This document shows, piece after piece, positions 31,260-38,503 of a DNA stretch of 41,388 bases (its first letter is position 1; each line of letters starts with the position of its first letter). Below the pieces are notes generated by a model. It saw nothing but the letters and a program-made list of their open reading frames with translations, did not search any database and had not been told where the DNA came from. Source of the stretch: a virus. The stretch is from positions 1 to 41,388 of the IMG/VR virus record IMGVR_UViG_3300044982_000030; one strand, given 5' to 3'. The position numbers and the translations under genes were made by a program.

Positions 31260-32623
31260 AGCTCCGCCGCTACCAACAGTCGTGCGTGGACGAGATCCGC
31301 GCCGCCTTTGCGCACGGCCACAAGCGCACGCTGCTCGTGTCTCCGACCGGTAGCGGCAAGACCGTGATGTTCTCCTACCTCGCCCGCGGCGTCAGGGCCA
31401 AGAACAAGCGCGTCTACATCCTGGTCCACCGCGACGAGCTGGTGGAGCAAGTCTCCGAGACGCTGGCAAAGTTCGACGTCCCGCACGGCATCATCGCTGC
31501 AGGTCGACCAGCCACACCATCGCAGGTACAGGTCTGCTCGGTGTTCAGTCTCGTCAACCGCCTGGACGACTACCCGCCGCCTGACCTCATCATCCCCGAC
31601 GAGGCGCACCACGCGTGCTCCGGGTCGACGTGGGATCGGATCTTCAAGGCATGGCCTGAGTCGTTCGTGCTCGGCGTCACTGCGACACCGATCCGGCTCG
31701 ATGGCAAGCCGCTGAAGGGATCGTTCGCCCATATGGTTCTGGGCCCGACGCCAGCCGAACTCATGGAGGGAGGCGACCTGTGCGGCTACACCCTCTACGC
31801 GCCGCCGGTCGCTATCGGCAAGCTCAAAAAAAGGATGGGCGACTATGTCAAGTCTGAGACGGCTGCAGCGATGGATAAGCCGCAACTGGTCGGCAATGCT
31901 GTGGAGCATTACAAAGCGCTGGCTGCTGGCAAGCGGGCCATCGTGTTTTGTGTTTCGCTCGAACACGCGGAGAACACGGCCGCTGCTTTTCGTGCGGCGG
32001 GCTTTGCGGCCCAGCGCATCGACGGGACCATGAAGCGAGGAGCCCGCAAGCAGCTCGTGGGAGCCTTCAGTGCAGGGACCATCCAAGTCCTTACCAGTTG
32101 TGACCTTGTCTCGGAGGGCTTCGACCTGCCGGCGATTGAGGTCGCCATCCTTATGCGCCCAACGCCCTCTTTGGCCCTGTATCTGCAGCAAGTCGGACGT
32201 TCGCTGCGCCCGTTCCCAGGCAAAGACAAAGCCATCATCCTAGACCACGCCGGCAATTCCGGTGTGCACGGCCTTCCCGACGACGATCGCGAGTGGTGCC
32301 TCGATGGCGAGGAGTCCGGACGCAAGGGCAAAGCGCCGCCGACGCTCAGGCTATGCGGTCGATGCTACGCGCACACCAAGTCCGGCGTGATGGTCTGCCC
32401 GCACTGCCAGTGGGCCTGGCCGGCCGAGGCGCGGGAAGTCGAGGCCGTGTCCGGAGAGCTAGAGGTCGTGAGTCCCGACGAGGTCGCGCGCGTCAAGCTG
32501 GACTTGCGGCGAGAGGTCGGCATGGCAAAGACCGCCGAGGCATTGATCGCCATCGAGAAGGCGCGCGGCTACAAGCCCGGATGGCATCGGCACGTCCTGG
32601 CGGCGCGCGGTGGTGTCAGGTAG
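31256..32623 (+). CDS. DEAH-box superfamily 2 helicase with C-terminal zinc ribbon
   Basis: 455 residues from GTG 31256. Motifs in order: Q-like N-terminus (LRRYQQSCVDEI), Walker A SPTGSGKT (about 29-36), motif II IPDEAHH (about 113-119), motif III VTATP (about 141-145), and motif VI QQVGRSLRPF (about 311-320). After the second RecA domain comes a CGRC...CPHC zinc ribbon (about 367-385). It resembles phage helicases annotated as UvsW/RecG- or Rad25-like. It probably remodels replication or recombination intermediates. An A7 run at 31827-31833 keeps the frame. Confidence 0.88.
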   Translation: MKLRRYQQSCVDEIRAAFAHGHKRTLLVSPTGSGKTVMFSYLARGVRAKNKRVYILVHRDELVEQVSETLAKFDVPHGIIAAGRPATPSQVQVCSVFSLVNRLDDYPPPDLIIPDEAHHACSGSTWDRIFKAWPESFVLGVTATPIRLDGKPLKGSFAHMVLGPTPAELMEGGDLCGYTLYAPPVAIGKLKKRMGDYVKSETAAAMDKPQLVGNAVEHYKALAAGKRAIVFCVSLEHAENTAAAFRAAGFAAQRIDGTMKRGARKQLVGAFSAGTIQVLTSCDLVSEGFDLPAIEVAILMRPTPSLALYLQQVGRSLRPFPGKDKAIILDHAGNSGVHGLPDDDREWCLDGEESGRKGKAPPTLRLCGRCYAHTKSGVMVCPHCQWAWPAEAREVEAVSGELEVVSPDEVARVKLDLRREVGMAKTAEALIAIEKARGYKPGWHRHVLAARGGVR

Positions 32624-32637
32624 CTCACAAATAATGC

Positions 32638-32666
32638 TTGCGTGGTGTATGTTATATTTATAACAT
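32638..32666 (+). promoter_or_regulatory. Second rightward early promoter
   Basis: TTGCGT (32638-32643), 17-bp spacer, TAACAT (32661-32666). Predicted start near 32673, which makes the ATG at 32669 (upstream of the transcript start) unlikely and favours ATG 32696. Operator-like site D overlaps the spacer and -10. It is followed by a leader with GAGGA. Confidence 0.75.
32650..32665 (+). promoter_or_regulatory. Operator-like site D (near-palindrome)
   Basis: TGTTATATTTATAACA, a near-perfect palindrome (with the flanking A and T, 8-bp arms around a 2-bp centre) that fits TGTTA-N6-TAACA. It overlaps the -10 TAACAT of the promoter at 32638-32666. AT-rich in a GC-rich genome. Confidence 0.7.
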
Positions 32667-32695
32667 AGATGCACACCAACCGAGGAACCCCCGTC

Positions 32696-33256
32696 ATGAA
32701 CCCCTACCAACTCGCCCTTAAGTACGCCGCCGATGCGGGCCGCGACTTCTACGTCAACCGCGTGTCCCTCTCGCGCGATGAGGAAATCCTGCTCGTGGAG
32801 CCCCACAAAGACCGCCTGTGCTGCGCGATCGCCCATCCGGACGGCAAGCTCGAGTACGTTGTGCAAGGCTACTCGCACCCCGTAGCGATGACGGCCCGCA
32901 CGCTCGCGGTGCTGCTCGTCGCCGTCTTGTGTTCGGCGTTCCAGCCGGAGGCCCGAGCCGGCGACCTCTGGACGGCGCACAAGCTCTTGCACCTGACCGG
33001 CTCCGCAGCTCTCGCGGGCGTTGCCACCGACTACACCGGCAGCGAGTGGGAGGGCGCTGGCATCGCGTTCTCCGCGGGGCTGGCGAAGGAGGGGCTCGAC
33101 GCCTATCGTCGCCGTCATCGCAATGGGCACGACATGTTCACCTGCGATGCGCTGATCGCGGATGCCATCGGTGCGGCCATCGGCGCCAAGATGGGTGGCA
33201 TCTACCTGGAGCGCCAATCGCATGGCGTGCAGGTCGCCTACTCGACCAACTTCTGA
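32696..33256 (+). CDS. YfiM-like (DUF2279-type) protein with extra N-terminal domain
   Basis: 186 residues from ATG 32696 (GAGGA upstream). Residues 1-63 form a small soluble alpha/beta module. From MTARTLAVLLVAVLCSAF (about 65-82) there is a signal-like hydrophobic segment ending in an Ala-rich stretch, then DLWTAHKLLHLTGSAALAGV and EGAGIAFSAGLAKEGLDAY, a layout that recalls the bacterial lipoprotein family YfiM. The second part would be a periplasmic or membrane domain. An internal start at 32888 could make it a separate secreted product. Function unknown. Confidence 0.6.
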   Translation: MNPYQLALKYAADAGRDFYVNRVSLSRDEEILLVEPHKDRLCCAIAHPDGKLEYVVQGYSHPVAMTARTLAVLLVAVLCSAFQPEARAGDLWTAHKLLHLTGSAALAGVATDYTGSEWEGAGIAFSAGLAKEGLDAYRRRHRNGHDMFTCDALIADAIGAAIGAKMGGIYLERQSHGVQVAYSTNF

Positions 33257-33286
33257 CCGCCCCTCGCAACCAAGGACTGACCCCAC

Positions 33287-33484
33287 ATGACCGATACCCG
33301 AATGGCCTACGCAGCCACATGGCCCGCAGATTCCAGCGCGGCCTACGCCATCTCCGTCGCCACGCCCGACGCATCAACCGCCGAGACGGTGTCCGGTTGG
33401 ATCAAGGAAGGCGCCATCGTCTATTGCGTATCGGTGCAGCAGGCGTCCGAAATGTTCACCCGTTGGCTCGCCACCAAGGCCTGA
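33287..33484 (+). CDS. Small hypothetical protein, 65 aa
   Basis: ATG 33287, in the leader AACCAAGGACTGACCCCACATGA, which is like the leader of the leftward gene at 30585. Predicted mixed alpha/beta, Ala/Ser/Thr-rich, no motif. It lies in the run of small early genes after the second promoter. Probably one of the accessory host-takeover proteins, but no function is known. Confidence 0.6.
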   Translation: MTDTRMAYAATWPADSSAAYAISVATPDASTAETVSGWIKEGAIVYCVSVQQASEMFTRWLATKA

Positions 33485-33496
33485 AGGAGCCCCCAC

Positions 33497-33826
33497 ATGA
33501 CCGCATCCAAGACCGAACACACCAAGGGCCAGCTGCAGGTTCTGATCACTGACAGCGAAGCGATGAAGGGTGCGAACTGCGTCCTGATCAGCGATAACGG
33601 CGACCAGATCGCTCGCTGCATGGCGCCGTTTCCATTCGACACGTCGTGGAACGAACGCGATGCCAATGCCCACCGGCTGGCGCTGGCGTGGAATTGCCAT
33701 GATGAGTTGCTGGAGGCGTGCGAATCGATGATCAGTGCAGCCATGTTCGGCGATGAAGACGAGATGGATGCTGCCGTCCGTGCGGCTCATGAAGTTGTCG
33801 CGAAAGTCACCGGGAGCCAGTCATGA
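33497..33826 (+). CDS. Hypothetical early protein, 109 aa
   Basis: ATG 33497 with AGGAG upstream. The layout fits small phage proteins in which an N-terminal beta part (GQLQVLITDSEAMKG) is followed by two C-terminal helices (NAHRLALAWNCHDELLEACE, then EMDAAVRAAHEVVAKV). No catalytic residues evident. The stop overlaps the next ATG (ATGA). Confidence 0.65.
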   Translation: MTASKTEHTKGQLQVLITDSEAMKGANCVLISDNGDQIARCMAPFPFDTSWNERDANAHRLALAWNCHDELLEACESMISAAMFGDEDEMDAAVRAAHEVVAKVTGSQS

Positions 33827-34416
33827 CCCCCAATTCATCTGGTGGAGGGGCGGCGTTGGAGACGACCCTGCCGCCGTTGCCTGCTGACGGTGGCATCGGC
33901 CCCACCGACGACGAGTTTGGCTACACCGCCGACCAAATGCGCGCCTACGCCTTGTCCGCCATCCGCACTCTGGAAGAGAGGGTGGCGAGCTTGGAGGCGG
34001 CGTTGGGCGAGATGACCGAAGACCGCGACCGCCTCGACGCGCTGGTGAACTCGCCTGAGACGCGCGATTTCCTGACCGGCGTCCGCAACGAAGTCGCGCA
34101 CCAGATCGAGCGCTGGGGCACCGTCCACGACCGCGCGAAGGAGCCGGCGGACTGGTTCTGGCTCGTCGGCTACCTGGGCGGCAAGGCGCTGTCCGCGCAC
34201 GTCAAGGGCGACACCGAGAAGGCAATGCACCACTGCATCAGCACGTCGGCCGCGCTCGCGAACTGGCATGCGCACATCGCCCACGGCTCCGGCCTGATGC
34301 AGCCCGGATCGTCCGACCTGCAGGACTTCCTGCGCGAGACGTTCGGCTCGAATTTCATCGAGTACCAGACCGACCGAGCCGCTCTCTCCAAGACCGCCCA
34401 GCCGGGCATTGAGTGA
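33823..34416 (+). CDS. Conserved phage protein, 197 aa
   Basis: ATG 33823 overlaps the previous stop. Residues about 45-72 are a coiled coil (AIRTLEERVASLEAALGEM). The C-terminal domain (about 85-170) contains HQIERWGTVHDRAKEPADWF, then GYLGGKALSAHVKGDTEKAM, a pattern I recall from conserved phage proteins of unknown function and somewhat like MazG-type helical bundles, though the acidic MazG motif is not evident. Function unassigned. Confidence 0.65.
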   Translation: MTPNSSGGGAALETTLPPLPADGGIGPTDDEFGYTADQMRAYALSAIRTLEERVASLEAALGEMTEDRDRLDALVNSPETRDFLTGVRNEVAHQIERWGTVHDRAKEPADWFWLVGYLGGKALSAHVKGDTEKAMHHCISTSAALANWHAHIAHGSGLMQPGSSDLQDFLRETFGSNFIEYQTDRAALSKTAQPGIE

Positions 34417-34425
34417 AGGAATGAT

Positions 34426-35454
34426 GTGGCGGCGTACTACAACGAGATTGACCCGTACGCCGCGGCTTGGTTGCGCAACCTGATCGACGCTGGGCACATC
34501 GCGCCTGGCGCGGTCGATGAACGGAGCATCGAGGATGTTTTCCCCGACGACCTGCGAGGATTCACGCAGTGCCATTTCTTCGCCGGCATCGGCGTCTGGA
34601 GCTACGCGCTTCGTCGCGCCGGTTGGAGCGATGACCGACCTGTTTGGACGGGTTCCTGTCCGTGCCAACCTTTCAGCGACGCAGGCAAAGGCGCTGGGTT
34701 TGCTGACGAGCGGCACCTCTGGCCGGCGTTCTTCCACCTCATCGGCCACCATCGCCCTGCAGTCATCTTTGGAGAGCAGGTTGCGAGCAAGGACGCAATG
34801 CCTTGGCTCGACCTTGTTCAAGATGACCTGGAAGCCGTGGGTTACTCCTTCGGGGCGATCCCGTTTCCGTCTGCGGGCGTCGGTGCCCCGCATATCCGTG
34901 ACCGCCTGTATTGGGTGGCCGACGAGCCGAGCAACCGACGGGGAAAAGAACGTGCAGACGCTGGAAGGGTCGCTGCGAGAAATCGCACGCAAGGGTGGCC
35001 CGCAGGACTTGAATCAGGCCGCATGTCTGGCCTCTTGGGCAACGCCGGCAACGAGGGATTGGCACTCTGCCAGCGGTTCCCCGGAATTCCTAGCGGGTCG
35101 GGCGGAGCAGACGCGGGGCAAGCCCCTGTCGGAGCAGGCGTTCACGCTGGCGAGCTGGCCGACGCCGATGGCAGGCACGCCGTCTCAGAATGGCAACAAC
35201 GCAGCGGGGAACAACGACAGCAGCCGGAAGACGGTGGCTTTGTGTCTACCCCGGGAGCCGGCCCGACTAACGGCTTCTGGCGCGCTGCTGACTGGCTCCG
35301 ATGCCTCGATGACCGGTGGCGGCCAGTTGAACCCAGCTCATTCCCGCTGGCTCATGGCGCTCCCGCCCGAATGGGACGCCTGCGCGCCTATGGCAACGCG
35401 ATCAACGCGGAAGCCGCTGTCGCCTGGATCAACGCCTACCTGACCGCCTCCTAA
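34426..35454 (+). CDS. DNA (cytosine-5) methyltransferase
   Basis: 342 residues from GTG 34426. Motif [11 protein letters not shown] (about 50-59), catalytic motif [11 protein letters not shown] (about 75-83, Cys in PCQ), motif VI GEQV (about 116-119), motif [12 protein letters not shown] (about 158-165), and motif IX-X region [14 protein letters not shown] (about 318-331). A long, Gly/Gln/Arg-rich variable stretch lies where the target-recognition domain should be (about 170-280). It would methylate phage DNA to evade restriction. A second long gene (34631-35443) is nested in another frame. Confidence 0.85.
   Translation: MAAYYNEIDPYAAAWLRNLIDAGHIAPGAVDERSIEDVFPDDLRGFTQCHFFAGIGVWSYALRRAGWSDDRPVWTGSCPCQPFSDAGKGAGFADERHLWPAFFHLIGHHRPAVIFGEQVASKDAMPWLDLVQDDLEAVGYSFGAIPFPSAGVGAPHIRDRLYWVADEPSNRRGKERADAGRVAARNRTQGWPAGLESGRMSGLLGNAGNEGLALCQRFPGIPSGSGGADAGQAPVGAGVHAGELADADGRHAVSEWQQRSGEQRQQPEDGGFVSTPGAGPTNGFWRAADWLRCLDDRWRPVEPSSFPLAHGAPARMGRLRAYGNAINAEAAVAWINAYLTAS
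34631..35443 (+). CDS. Nested protein overlapping the methyltransferase gene, 270 aa
   Basis: An open frame of 270 residues from ATG 34631 (GGAG just upstream), wholly inside the methyltransferase gene in another frame. It begins [20 protein letters not shown] and has a [20 protein letters not shown] block. Repeated W-x-T-P-x-x-x-D units ([17 protein letters not shown]) and an ending like [20 protein letters not shown] match a protein family I recall as encoded with phage cytosine methyltransferases. Function unknown. Both frames appear to be under protein constraint. Confidence 0.75.
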   Translation: MTDLFGRVPVRANLSATQAKALGLLTSGTSGRRSSTSSATIALQSSLESRLRARTQCLGSTLFKMTWKPWVTPSGRSRFRLRASVPRISVTACIGWPTSRATDGEKNVQTLEGSLREIARKGGPQDLNQAACLASWATPATRDWHSASGSPEFLAGRAEQTRGKPLSEQAFTLASWPTPMAGTPSQNGNNAAGNNDSSRKTVALCLPREPARLTASGALLTGSDASMTGGGQLNPAHSRWLMALPPEWDACAPMATRSTRKPLSPGSTPT

Positions 35455-35488
35455 AGCCATCCCCTCACTCCAAGCGGGAAGACAAGCA

Positions 35489-35683
35489 ATGGAAAACGCT
35501 TTTGACCAGATGCGCGATGCCGTCGCGCGAGCCAAGCAGGTGAACGAAGCCGTCGACTCGCAAGTCAATGCGCTGGTCGACCTGCTCTCGGGGCGCCTGG
35601 AGCGTGTCGCGCCCTGGAAGCTGGCGCGCCTGAAGATCGCCCTGCAGCGCTTCAATGCGCGCACCGGCGAGTGGAAAGACTAA
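35489..35683 (+). CDS. Small helical protein, 64 aa
   Basis: ATG 35489 with GGGAAGA upstream, after the methyltransferase gene. Almost entirely helical, with a leucine-rich middle (VNALVDLLSGRLERV) and a second helix (ARLKIALQRFNARTG). It may be a small oligomeric regulatory protein. No family recognised. Confidence 0.6.
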   Translation: MENAFDQMRDAVARAKQVNEAVDSQVNALVDLLSGRLERVAPWKLARLKIALQRFNARTGEWKD

Positions 35684-35708
35684 CCGCCATTCAAGCAGGA
35701 AGACCAGC

Positions 35709-36146
35709 ATGACAACCGAGAAACTGCTCCCGTGCCCGTTCTGCGGCTGCAAGGCCGTGTGGTTCAAGACGGGCCGCGACATTGGCATCGAGTGCGAGGA
35801 CGGGTTCGACTGCCCTGGCCGCGCTCAGACGAACGTCTACGAGCCGCAGTACCGACAAGACGTGATCGCCCAATGGAATCGCCGCGTGCTCCCCACCGGC
35901 GAGGACATCCGCGACCTTGCCGACCTTGAAGCCGGTCTCCGCGCCAGCAGTGCGCCAGCCCAGGGGATGGTGCTGGTGCCGCGCGAGTTGGTCGCGTTCC
36001 TCGATGGCGAATCGGCCATTGATGGCGTCTGGTTCGGCGAACGCCACCCCGATCACAAAGGCCTGTTCTGGTGGCGAAAAGCACTCATGCAGTGCGCCGC
36101 ATCCCATGGCGCCGCTTCTGTTGCGGCTGGGGAGATGCAGCCGTGA
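35709..36146 (+). CDS. Lar-like restriction alleviation protein with extension, 145 aa
   Basis: ATG 35709 after AGGAAG. The first 60 residues fit the Lar family: LLPCPFCGCKAVWF (Cys-x2-Cys), a second Cys pair (GIECEDGFDCPG) and the closing WNRR. Lar of Rac prophage modulates EcoKI activity, and phage relatives are common. Residues 70-145 are an extension found with variable content in phage proteins. The stop overlaps the next GTG. Confidence 0.7.
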   Translation: MTTEKLLPCPFCGCKAVWFKTGRDIGIECEDGFDCPGRAQTNVYEPQYRQDVIAQWNRRVLPTGEDIRDLADLEAGLRASSAPAQGMVLVPRELVAFLDGESAIDGVWFGERHPDHKGLFWWRKALMQCAASHGAASVAAGEMQP

Positions 36147-36394
36147 TCGCGCCGGAACTCCTTGTTGCGGACGTCGACAAGTCAACCGGCTGCGTTGTTC
36201 TCCGAACGCCTGACGGTGAGATCGTTTTCTACATGGCTGACGGGAAGATGAATCCACCAGTTCGACGCGGCAAGGAATGCGAAGCCTGCACGACTTCAAA
36301 CCTCGCCACCGCGAAGGAGGTTGCGCGTGCATTCAACGCCCGTAAGCCAACCCCGAAACGCGAAGATGTTTGCACAGCAAAAGGACACGCATGA
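36143..36394 (+). CDS. Hypothetical protein, 83 aa
   Basis: GTG 36143 overlaps the previous stop, with GGAGA upstream. Residues 1-35 form beta strands (CVVLRTPDGEIVFYMADG). There are four Cys in total and a CEAC pair near residues 51-54. C-terminal Ala/Arg/Lys-rich helix. The stop overlaps the next ATG. No family recognised. Confidence 0.6.
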   Translation: MIAPELLVADVDKSTGCVVLRTPDGEIVFYMADGKMNPPVRRGKECEACTTSNLATAKEVARAFNARKPTPKREDVCTAKGHA

Positions 36395-36873
36395 CCCCCA
36401 CCACCCCCATCCCGAATGCCGCCCGACCAGCAGCGGTAGCGGAAGCGCTGCCGTCCATTCAACTCGCCGAGCAAGTTCTGCATATGGAAATGGTGACCGA
36501 GCGCGGCAAGCGTGCACGCGAATTGGCACGGCAAGTTCTCGCCAGCCACGACGAAGCACTGCGCTACCTGCGGCTCATCGAGCACGCTACCGCGCCAGGC
36601 GACGACGCTGCCTATCACGAGAACGCGCACGAACTCGCTCAGGCCGCCCTCGCCGCTCTCGCGCTACCACCCGAAGCGCCGGCCGCAGCGCTGCGAGATT
36701 GGGAAATCACCTGCGACGATTGCGCCGGGACGGGCAAGGTCGACCACTCCGAGCCGCTGCATGTCGACGGCCGGTATATGGGCGACGATCTGTTTTGCAT
36801 CCCGTGCGACACCTGCTTGAGCTGTGGCGTCCTCGTATCCATGGCAGACATCCCGAAGGAGATTCAGCGATGA
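36391..36873 (+). CDS. Hypothetical protein with zinc-knuckle-like Cys motifs, 160 aa
   Basis: ATG 36391. Two thirds are Ala/Glu-rich helices (about 15-110). The C-terminal part carries CDDCAGTGKV (as in a DnaJ zinc-finger repeat) and CIPCDTCLSCG, giving six to seven Cys that probably bind zinc. Such zinc modules are common in small phage early proteins and may mediate protein binding. Function unknown. The stop overlaps the next start (ATGA). Confidence 0.65.
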   Translation: MTPTTPIPNAARPAAVAEALPSIQLAEQVLHMEMVTERGKRARELARQVLASHDEALRYLRLIEHATAPGDDAAYHENAHELAQAALAALALPPEAPAAALRDWEITCDDCAGTGKVDHSEPLHVDGRYMGDDLFCIPCDTCLSCGVLVSMADIPKEIQR

Positions 36874-37550
36874 GTATCGCCATTCGTTCACGCGCACTCG
36901 CCGACGAGGTGCTGCTCGCACTCGAAGCCTATAGCGGCGGAGGCGTCGACAAGGAAGAACTCGCCGAGAACTGGTCGTCAGGCCTGTTGCCCCGGGTCTA
37001 TGACGCGCTCAACCTGTTCGCCATGCTCCCCCAAGCGCCGGCCACAGTAGAAGTGTCGAGGCTGGCGGAGGAGGTTCGCCTGAAGACTCTGGAGGCGGCC
37101 GCTAGCGTTTGCGAGAAGCTGGCATACACGCGCTTCGACGACCACGGCACGCGTGAGCCCGACACGGGCGCCTGCTACTACGGCGGCCGGAACAGCGACG
37201 AGTACGAAATCCGCGACGAGGAAGACCTCGACTGTGCGGCAGCGATCCGCGAGCTGGCCACCATGGCATCTACCGCAAGTGAGCCGGCCGCCCGCCTGGT
37301 GGGTGGAGAGGCGGCCGACGTCTATCGGATCGCGCTGGAGAGCATCGCTTGCGAGAAGCCGCGCCATGAGCCTGCGTCGAAGGCTTCCGGTTCGCCCGAT
37401 CGCATGCGCTGCTACCACTGCGGATTCGCATGGCAGCCTGACAACAAGCCGTTTCACGCCTTCGGGTGCGCTTACGTCGAAGCGACAGAAGCCCTCGCCG
37501 CCACTCAGCCTCCCCGGGCTGCCGCAGGAGCGACGGGAGAGGCGACGTGA
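36870..37550 (+). CDS. Hypothetical protein, 226 aa
   Basis: ATG 36870. N-terminal half mostly helical, with ALADEVLLALEAYSGGG near the start. A central acidic stretch (about 95-130) contains many Asp/Glu/Tyr. The C-terminal third has CYHCGFAWQPDNK (about 178-190) and a further Cys near 199, a possible zinc site. The end is Ala-rich. The stop overlaps the next GTG. No family recognised. Confidence 0.6.
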   Translation: MSIAIRSRALADEVLLALEAYSGGGVDKEELAENWSSGLLPRVYDALNLFAMLPQAPATVEVSRLAEEVRLKTLEAAASVCEKLAYTRFDDHGTREPDTGACYYGGRNSDEYEIRDEEDLDCAAAIRELATMASTASEPAARLVGGEAADVYRIALESIACEKPRHEPASKASGSPDRMRCYHCGFAWQPDNKPFHAFGCAYVEATEALAATQPPRAAAGATGEAT

Positions 37551-37801
37551 ACGTCAATCAACTGCACCGCGAACTCGGCAAGCTGATCGCGGCCGGCCAT
37601 GGCCGCAAGCCTGTCGCCATCGACATTCGCACCTTCTACACCTATGACCCCGCCGACGTGAACATCATCGGCATTGAGGAAATCGTTGGCCCGAAGTTCG
37701 TTTGCAAAACCGATGACGACGGCGGCACCAAGTGGAACAAGGATGATAGCGAGGCTGGAACTCGCACCGTGATCATTCAAGGAGATCACCATGAAATCTG
37801 A
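37547..37801 (+). CDS. Hypothetical protein, 84 aa
   Basis: GTG 37547 overlaps the preceding stop. GAGAGG lies upstream. Starts with a helix (NVNQLHRELGKLIAAGHGRK) and continues with beta strands (VAIDIRTFYTY, then IIGIEEIVGPKFV). It ends in an Asp/Glu/His-rich strand. The layout is like several small phage early proteins of unknown function. Its end overlaps the start of the next gene. Confidence 0.6.
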   Translation: MNVNQLHRELGKLIAAGHGRKPVAIDIRTFYTYDPADVNIIGIEEIVGPKFVCKTDDDGGTKWNKDDSEAGTRTVIIQGDHHEI

Positions 37802-38066
37802 CATCCCAAATGCCGCCCTGGTCGCCCAGGCGCAGGCGCTCATCATGCAGATGGTCGAGTTCGCCGGGGCGAGCACTCCTCTCGGCGAAAGGCTTGATTA
37901 CAGCGCAAACGACATGCGTGACTACGCTCTGAGCGCCGCCGCAGCCTCTCGCCTCGCCACGTTGGAAGAGGCGGCTCAGTTGCTCGACAAATTCGCCTTC
38001 CACTCCGCAGCGCACATTGTCCGCGCCCTCTCAGAAGACAAGCGCCCTGCGGCGGGGAAGGATTGA
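37791..38066 (+). CDS. Hypothetical helical protein, 91 aa
   Basis: ATG 37791 with AAGGAG upstream, overlapping the previous gene by eleven bases. Ala/Leu/Gln-rich helices throughout (ALVAQAQALIMQMVEFAG, then ASRLATLEEAAQLLDKFA). No motif. Part of the tightly packed run leading to the nuclease and VapE genes. Confidence 0.6.
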   Translation: MKSDIPNAALVAQAQALIMQMVEFAGASTPLGERLDYSANDMRDYALSAAAASRLATLEEAAQLLDKFAFHSAAHIVRALSEDKRPAAGKD

Positions 38067-38068
38067 GC

Positions 38069-38503
38069 ATGCCGGCCAAGCCCAAGCCACCCCTCGAGTC
38101 CGAAGTTCAGCGAGAGATCCTGCTCGCCTCTCCGTCGCGCGACTGCAGACTCCTACGCAACAATGTCGGGGCGTTCGAAGACAAGACCGGCCGTTGGGTG
38201 CACTACGGCGTGGGTGGCAATGGCGGCTCCGACACCCTCGGGCCCACGACCATCACCATCACCACTGAGATGGTGGGCCACCAGGTCGCCGTCTTTACCG
38301 CCATCGAGTGCAAGAGAGTAGGCAAGCGCGCGACTGAAGAGCAAGATGCCTTCCTCGCCATGGTGCGCTCTCGCGGCGGCATCGGTGCCGTCTGCCACTC
38401 CGTCGAAGAATTCCAAGGAGCCATTGATGCCTACTGCGCTGCCCTCCGAGGCGCCAGCCCCCCGTCCGTCAATGTCCCCGCCAGCACCGACGCTCGTTCA
38501 TAG
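38069..38503 (+). CDS. VRR-NUC domain nuclease
   Basis: 144 residues from ATG 38069 (AAGGA upstream). The active site is visible: GVGGNGGSDTLG with D55, then the strand VAVFTAIECK giving E80-x-K82, and a following ATEEQDAFL helix. This is the PD-(D/E)XK layout of VRR-NUC proteins, which cut branched or damaged DNA and are common beside phage primases and helicases. The gene overlaps the VapE-like gene by 77 bases in a different frame. Confidence 0.8.
   Translation: MPAKPKPPLESEVQREILLASPSRDCRLLRNNVGAFEDKTGRWVHYGVGGNGGSDTLGPTTITITTEMVGHQVAVFTAIECKRVGKRATEEQDAFLAMVRSRGGIGAVCHSVEEFQGAIDAYCAALRGASPPSVNVPASTDARS

Noticed and set aside
31820-31840. A7 run in the helicase gene as a frameshift site
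   Set aside because: The helicase reads through in one frame with all motifs in order, and there is no downstream alternative frame that gives a sensible product.
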